Source: Maribacter sp. (GTDB lineage: Bacteria; Bacteroidota; Bacteroidia; Flavobacteriales; Flavobacteriaceae). From it: a stretch of 64,000 bases of DNA. Each line of letters opens with the position of its first letter. Position 1 is the first letter of the stretch. The position numbers were made by a program, and so were the translations under genes. The notes below the pieces were generated by a model that saw nothing but the letters and a program-made list of their open reading frames with translations, was not told the DNA's origin and searched no databases. This document shows, piece by piece, positions 60,827-64,000 of this stretch. The DNA is taken from the NCBI GenBank assembly GCA_011050675.1, contig DRFI01000023.1, positions 142,079 to 206,078 on the forward strand, read 5' to 3'.

Positions 60827-62161
60827 TCATCGAATAGATTGTATAATTCCTTTAAGCAGGGTATTAAACTGCTCATCGGTTTGTTCTTTTGTTCCTGTAC
60901 GTACCACTACCAAATCTTTTGAAGGGATAATGAAGATGCGTTGACCTTGGAATCCATTAACCGAATATAGGTCAGTTGGAATGTCTTGATATTTACTTTC
61001 TGCATTCAACCAGAAATGCGCCCCATAAGCTCCATTAGAATTTATAGTTGTTTTAGCCACATAGTCTGACCATGACTCTGAGAAGATTCGTTCACCATTC
61101 CAATCACCTTTATTAAGATAAAGAATTCCGAATTTAGCCCAATCTCTTGTTGTTGCCCATCCATATGACGAAAGTATATAGTTACCTTCTAAATCGGTTT
61201 CTAGAAGCATGGAGTTCATGCCTATTTTATCAATCAAAGCTTTATATGGAAAATCTAAATACTCTTGGTGCGTATTAAATTGTTCACGCAGTATACCTGA
61301 TAGTAAATTAGTAGTACCAGAAGAATAGTTCCATACTAAACTAGGAGCTGCAATCACGTTTTTATTGCGCTGTGCCAAAGTCATATCAGAATCCAGAAAA
61401 AGCATCTTTGTAACATCTGAAATCTTAAAATAGTTTTCGTCCCAAGCCAAGCCACTCTGCATTCTAAGTAAGTGGTTAATCGTAATATTCCCTTTCGGAT
61501 TCTTCATGCTAATCTCTTCAGAAAAAGGGGTGTCATCCATCTTAATCTTTCCTTCATATTCTAAAATCCCATAAAGAGTAGCCAAAATACTTTTGGTCAT
61601 AGACCAGCCTAATATTTCACTATCCTTAGAAAACCCTCGAAGATAACGTTCACCAATAATTTGATTTTTATGTACTACTAATAGCGACTTTGTTTTTTGC
61701 TCAGGGTCTTTAAACGCATTAACAAATGCTACTTCTAACTTATCGTAATCTACATTATCCAATAGCGTATCAATAACTCCCTGATTTCCATATGGAAAGG
61801 GTAGCGTATCTTTTTCTATAAATCTGTTAGGTACAATATCAAAATTATGTTTGGTAAACTCCTTGTTGGTTAGCACGGCTCCTAAACCTTCTTTATAAAC
61901 AGAGGTTCTAGGCATAAGTCCATAGACTGAAGCAGTAGATGATTTATTAGCCTTCGATACTTCACAATCGGACAAGTTTATCAATGGCATTTCATCGTGG
62001 TCCATCGTAACATCCACAGGGTCTCTATCTGCTATATATACACTAGAAGCCATGTTTTTAGAAGCATAGCCAGATATAAGATTTAGCTTTGGATAGTTAA
62101 AATATACGGCTGCAATAATTCCAACTAATGCAATACCCAAAAGCAATTTTATTTTCCTCAT
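60827..62161 (-). CDS. Serine hydrolase (class C beta-lactamase-like), membrane-anchored
   Basis: 444 residues: an N-terminal membrane anchor (about 5-22), then the beta-lactamase fold with the SxxK motif in WSMTKSILATL, the YxN-like YSSG and NGAYGAHFW. Similar proteins are annotated as 6-aminohexanoate-dimer-hydrolase-like or esterase-type serine hydrolases (DUF302-free). Periplasmic face expected. Substrate unknown. Confidence 0.83.
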   Translation of the reverse strand: MRKIKLLLGIALVGIIAAVYFNYPKLNLISGYASKNMASSVYIADRDPVDVTMDHDEMPLINLSDCEVSKANKSSTASVYGLMPRTSVYKEGLGAVLTNKEFTKHNFDIVPNRFIEKDTLPFPYGNQGVIDTLLDNVDYDKLEVAFVNAFKDPEQKTKSLLVVHKNQIIGERYLRGFSKDSEILGWSMTKSILATLYGILEYEGKIKMDDTPFSEEISMKNPKGNITINHLLRMQSGLAWDENYFKISDVTKMLFLDSDMTLAQRNKNVIAAPSLVWNYSSGTTNLLSGILREQFNTHQEYLDFPYKALIDKIGMNSMLLETDLEGNYILSSYGWATTRDWAKFGILYLNKGDWNGERIFSESWSDYVAKTTINSNGAYGAHFWLNAESKYQDIPTDLYSVNGFQGQRIFIIPSKDLVVVRTGTKEQTDEQFNTLLKGIIQSIR

Positions 62162-62230
62162 TATTATTTTAATTTATAGATGTGTTATGATTTGTTTTCT
62201 GACCCTATGATACATAATAGAAGTAGTCAA

Positions 62231-62632
62231 TTATAACTTTTCCCAAGTTTTATCAGACGTTAGTCTAAAGCTACCTACATGATTAAAATTACATTCTTGA
62301 GGTTGTATCAAAGAAAGAAATGTGCTCTCGTCTTTTGCTTTGTATAAATGATATTCCTTGCCTACAATAGGCTCGAAACTAAACTTAGCACTGTACACTA
62401 AGTTGTTATACTCAAAATTGTCCATCAACTTCTTATACGAACTTTGCAATGTTTCATATTCAGCTTTAAACTGATTATTAGCACTTACAATATGCGTATT
62501 CTTCCAAGAAGTTACATCTGGCGGAGTAATTTTTGGTGCGGATACACCTGTAGCAAAGGGTGATAGTTTTCCGTGATATTCTTGAGTATCCTCATTGAAA
62601 ACTACATTATCTGGTTTTTTCTCTTTTTTCAT
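62231..62632 (-). CDS. DUF2452 family protein
   Basis: 133 residues matching DUF2452: KKPDNVVFN at the N terminus, PYATGVSAPKI-like ATGVSAPKITPPD, FKAEYETLQSSYKKLM and the C-terminal GKEYHLY, FLSLIQPQECN. Soluble; function unknown. It lies 69 nt upstream of the serine hydrolase gene, same strand, and is divergent from the FG-GAP lipoprotein gene. Confidence 0.85.
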   Translation of the reverse strand: MKKEKKPDNVVFNEDTQEYHGKLSPFATGVSAPKITPPDVTSWKNTHIVSANNQFKAEYETLQSSYKKLMDNFEYNNLVYSAKFSFEPIVGKEYHLYKAKDESTFLSLIQPQECNFNHVGSFRLTSDKTWEKL

Positions 62633-62739
62633 AGCAGTACAAATTTAAATAAAAGCCTTCATTTATCACTTGCCAGATTTTAAGGGTATAGGTATCTTCC
62701 ATTCTTTAATTCTGTATACAAATAATCATTCTCAAATAA

Positions 62740-64000
62740 ATGGATTTCAAATCTTGCTTTTACTGTATTTCGTTCTGTTTTTTAATATCATGTAATACTG
62801 CAGAAAAGCCTTCTAAAGGAGAAGTTCTTTTCGATAATCATTGTGCTAGCTGTCATATAGCACCTGCCATAATAGATTTACCCAAGAATATTTGGAAAGA
62901 TAATGTGTTACCCGCTATGGGTGCACGTATGGGGATAATTACAGCTGAAAACCATCCATACCATAAATTAACTTTTAGGGAACAGATGGCAGTTATAAAA
63001 ACAGGCGTATACCCTTTTAAACCTATTATTACTGAAGAAGATTGGAAACTTCTGCAAGATTATATTATAGATCTTGCTCCAGATAGTCTGCAAAATATAA
63101 ATACGATTAAGAGTTCTCCCTTAACACAATTCGCGGCAAACCCAGTAACTCTTGACAGCGTAAAAGGAAGTTTATATACTTTTTTAAAAATAGATACACT
63201 AAACCAAAATATTATTACCGGATCACGTAGTGGAGTATTAACATCTTATAATTTAAAAAGTAAAGAGAATACCATTTTAGATTACTATTCTTCGGCAATT
63301 ATAGATGCGAGAATTATTGGAGACAGCACATATGTTACTAATATGGGTGTAATGGATCCTAATGAAATACCTAGAGGAAATACTATATTGAGACATGGTG
63401 GTGCTACAGCCGTTTTACAAGATTCGTTACATAGACCAGTGAACACTCTTTATGCAGATTTAAACAATGATGGAAATGAGGAAATTGTCATCAGTGAATT
63501 CGGTGATCTTACCGGGAAATTGTCGTTGTTAGTAAAAGATAAATATGGTTTTTATAAAAAGAGAATTCTATTGAACTTACCTGGTTCTTTACGAGTCGTT
63601 CACAGAGATATGGATAAAGACGGTAAAGATGATTTAGTTGTCTTAGTCGCTCAAGGCGATGAGGCTGTTTATATTTTATACCAAAAAGAGAATCTAGAAT
63701 TTGAGATAGAAAAAGTACTGAGATTTAGTCCCGTATACGGCTCTAGCTGGTTTGAGCTGATAGATTATAATGGTGATGGATTCGATGATATTATAACCGT
63801 AAATGGGGATAATGCCGATAAATCTTTCGTAAACAAACCATATCATGGTATGCGTATTCATATTAACGATGGCAAAAACAATTTTAAGGAAACTTATTTT
63901 CATTCTTTAAATGGTGCTACTCGTGTAATCGCAAATGATTTTGATCAAGATGGTGATATAGATTTTGCCCTTTTAGCGACTTTTCCTGATTTTGATAAAT
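62740..64000 (+). CDS. Cytochrome c / FG-GAP repeat lipoprotein (cut by window edge)
   Basis: An open frame from ATG 62740 runs to the window end without a stop (420 visible codons). The N terminus is a lipoprotein-like signal (FLISCNT). A c-type heme site CASCH follows (about residues 42-46) with a possible axial methionine in PAMGARMG. From about residue 120 comes a beta-propeller with Ca-binding FG-GAP/VCBS loops: DLNNDGNEE, DMDKDGKDD, DYNGDGFDD and DFDQDGDID. It is likely surface or periplasmic, with electron transfer joined to an adhesive or binding domain. The C terminus is outside the window. Confidence 0.82.
   Translation, partial: MDFKSCFYCISFCFLISCNTAEKPSKGEVLFDNHCASCHIAPAIIDLPKNIWKDNVLPAMGARMGIITAENHPYHKLTFREQMAVIKTGVYPFKPIITEEDWKLLQDYIIDLAPDSLQNINTIKSSPLTQFAANPVTLDSVKGSLYTFLKIDTLNQNIITGSRSGVLTSYNLKSKENTILDYYSSAIIDARIIGDSTYVTNMGVMDPNEIPRGNTILRHGGATAVLQDSLHRPVNTLYADLNNDGNEEIVISEFGDLTGKLSLLVKDKYGFYKKRILLNLPGSLRVVHRDMDKDGKDDLVVLVAQGDEAVYILYQKENLEFEIEKVLRFSPVYGSSWFELIDYNGDGFDDIITVNGDNADKSFVNKPYHGMRIHINDGKNNFKETYFHSLNGATRVIANDFDQDGDIDFALLATFPDFDK

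Noticed and set aside
63694..63903. Minus-strand frame of 69 codons at the end
   Set aside because: Antisense to the FG-GAP repeats of the lipoprotein.

Overview
The window looks like a chromosomal segment of a marine member of the Flavobacteriaceae (Bacteroidota). The evidence is low G+C, start sites without Shine-Dalgarno sequences, one good Bacteroidota-type promoter (TTG, 21 nt, TAACTTTG), a short RpoD of Bacteroidota type, SPII lipoproteins, a PL7 alginate lyase lipoprotein, menaquinone synthesis (MenB), and family signatures common in flavobacteria (DUF6090, DUF6155, DUF2911, YaiO barrel). The genus (Maribacter- or Zobellia-like) is a guess. I saw no tRNA, rRNA, CRISPR array or transposase.

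Layout. 1-2250 is accessory: a cut membrane protein, a YwqG/DUF1963-like gene and a DUF6090 gene broken by two in-frame stops, bracketed by an AT-rich repeat. 2274-6556 holds a DUF1853 protein and a VWA / Coa1-like / AAA+ operon ending in a clear terminator. 6578-10540 is a two-component system divergent from a large spondin-domain lipoprotein, with a paired 15-bp direct repeat between them. 10558-19233 is mostly housekeeping: a TruA-type pseudouridine synthase, CorA, CysE-CysM, a thioesterase and an M19 dipeptidase. 19376-28983 is one co-oriented, tightly packed block: hybrid histidine kinase, single-domain response regulator, membrane-anchored HEAT protein, processive GT2, LtaS/OpgB-like phosphoglycerol transferase with TPRs, and a YaiO-like TPR/beta-barrel protein. 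It faces a secreted glycerophosphodiesterase-like gene. I read it as a regulated surface-glycopolymer synthesis, modification and export locus.

30723-30958 holds two tandem, mutually similar peptides of 32 and 33 residues that were not called as genes, followed by a strong terminator and convergent rpoD. 32068-36561 contains DUF6155, a hydroxyacid dehydrogenase, an SF2 helicase and a glycosyltransferase with no ATG start. 36575-38409 is a one-gene cassette: an ABC-type ATPase fused to a TOPRIM/DUF4435-like domain (the PARIS/OLD/Gabija kind of design), tightly bracketed by inverted copies of GTTGTGCGTARTTA, with a long imperfect palindrome after the gene. The same repeat family lies next to the broken DUF6090 gene 35 kb away.

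38534-46992 has a Crp-like regulator with an SDR enzyme, the overlapping thiM-thiE-tenA-thiD thiamine salvage operon, a propeller-like lipoprotein and the alginate lyase. 47122-57541 is a run of 12 co-directional genes: AraC regulator, DUF2911, lipoproteins with ABM and SnoaL-like domains, methyltransferase, ferric-reductase-like membrane protein, flavoprotein, several oxidoreductases and a nitrilase. It may be a redox or xenobiotic-response group. The end holds an SDR, PAP2, MenB, a serine hydrolase, DUF2452 and a cytochrome c/FG-GAP lipoprotein cut by the window edge.
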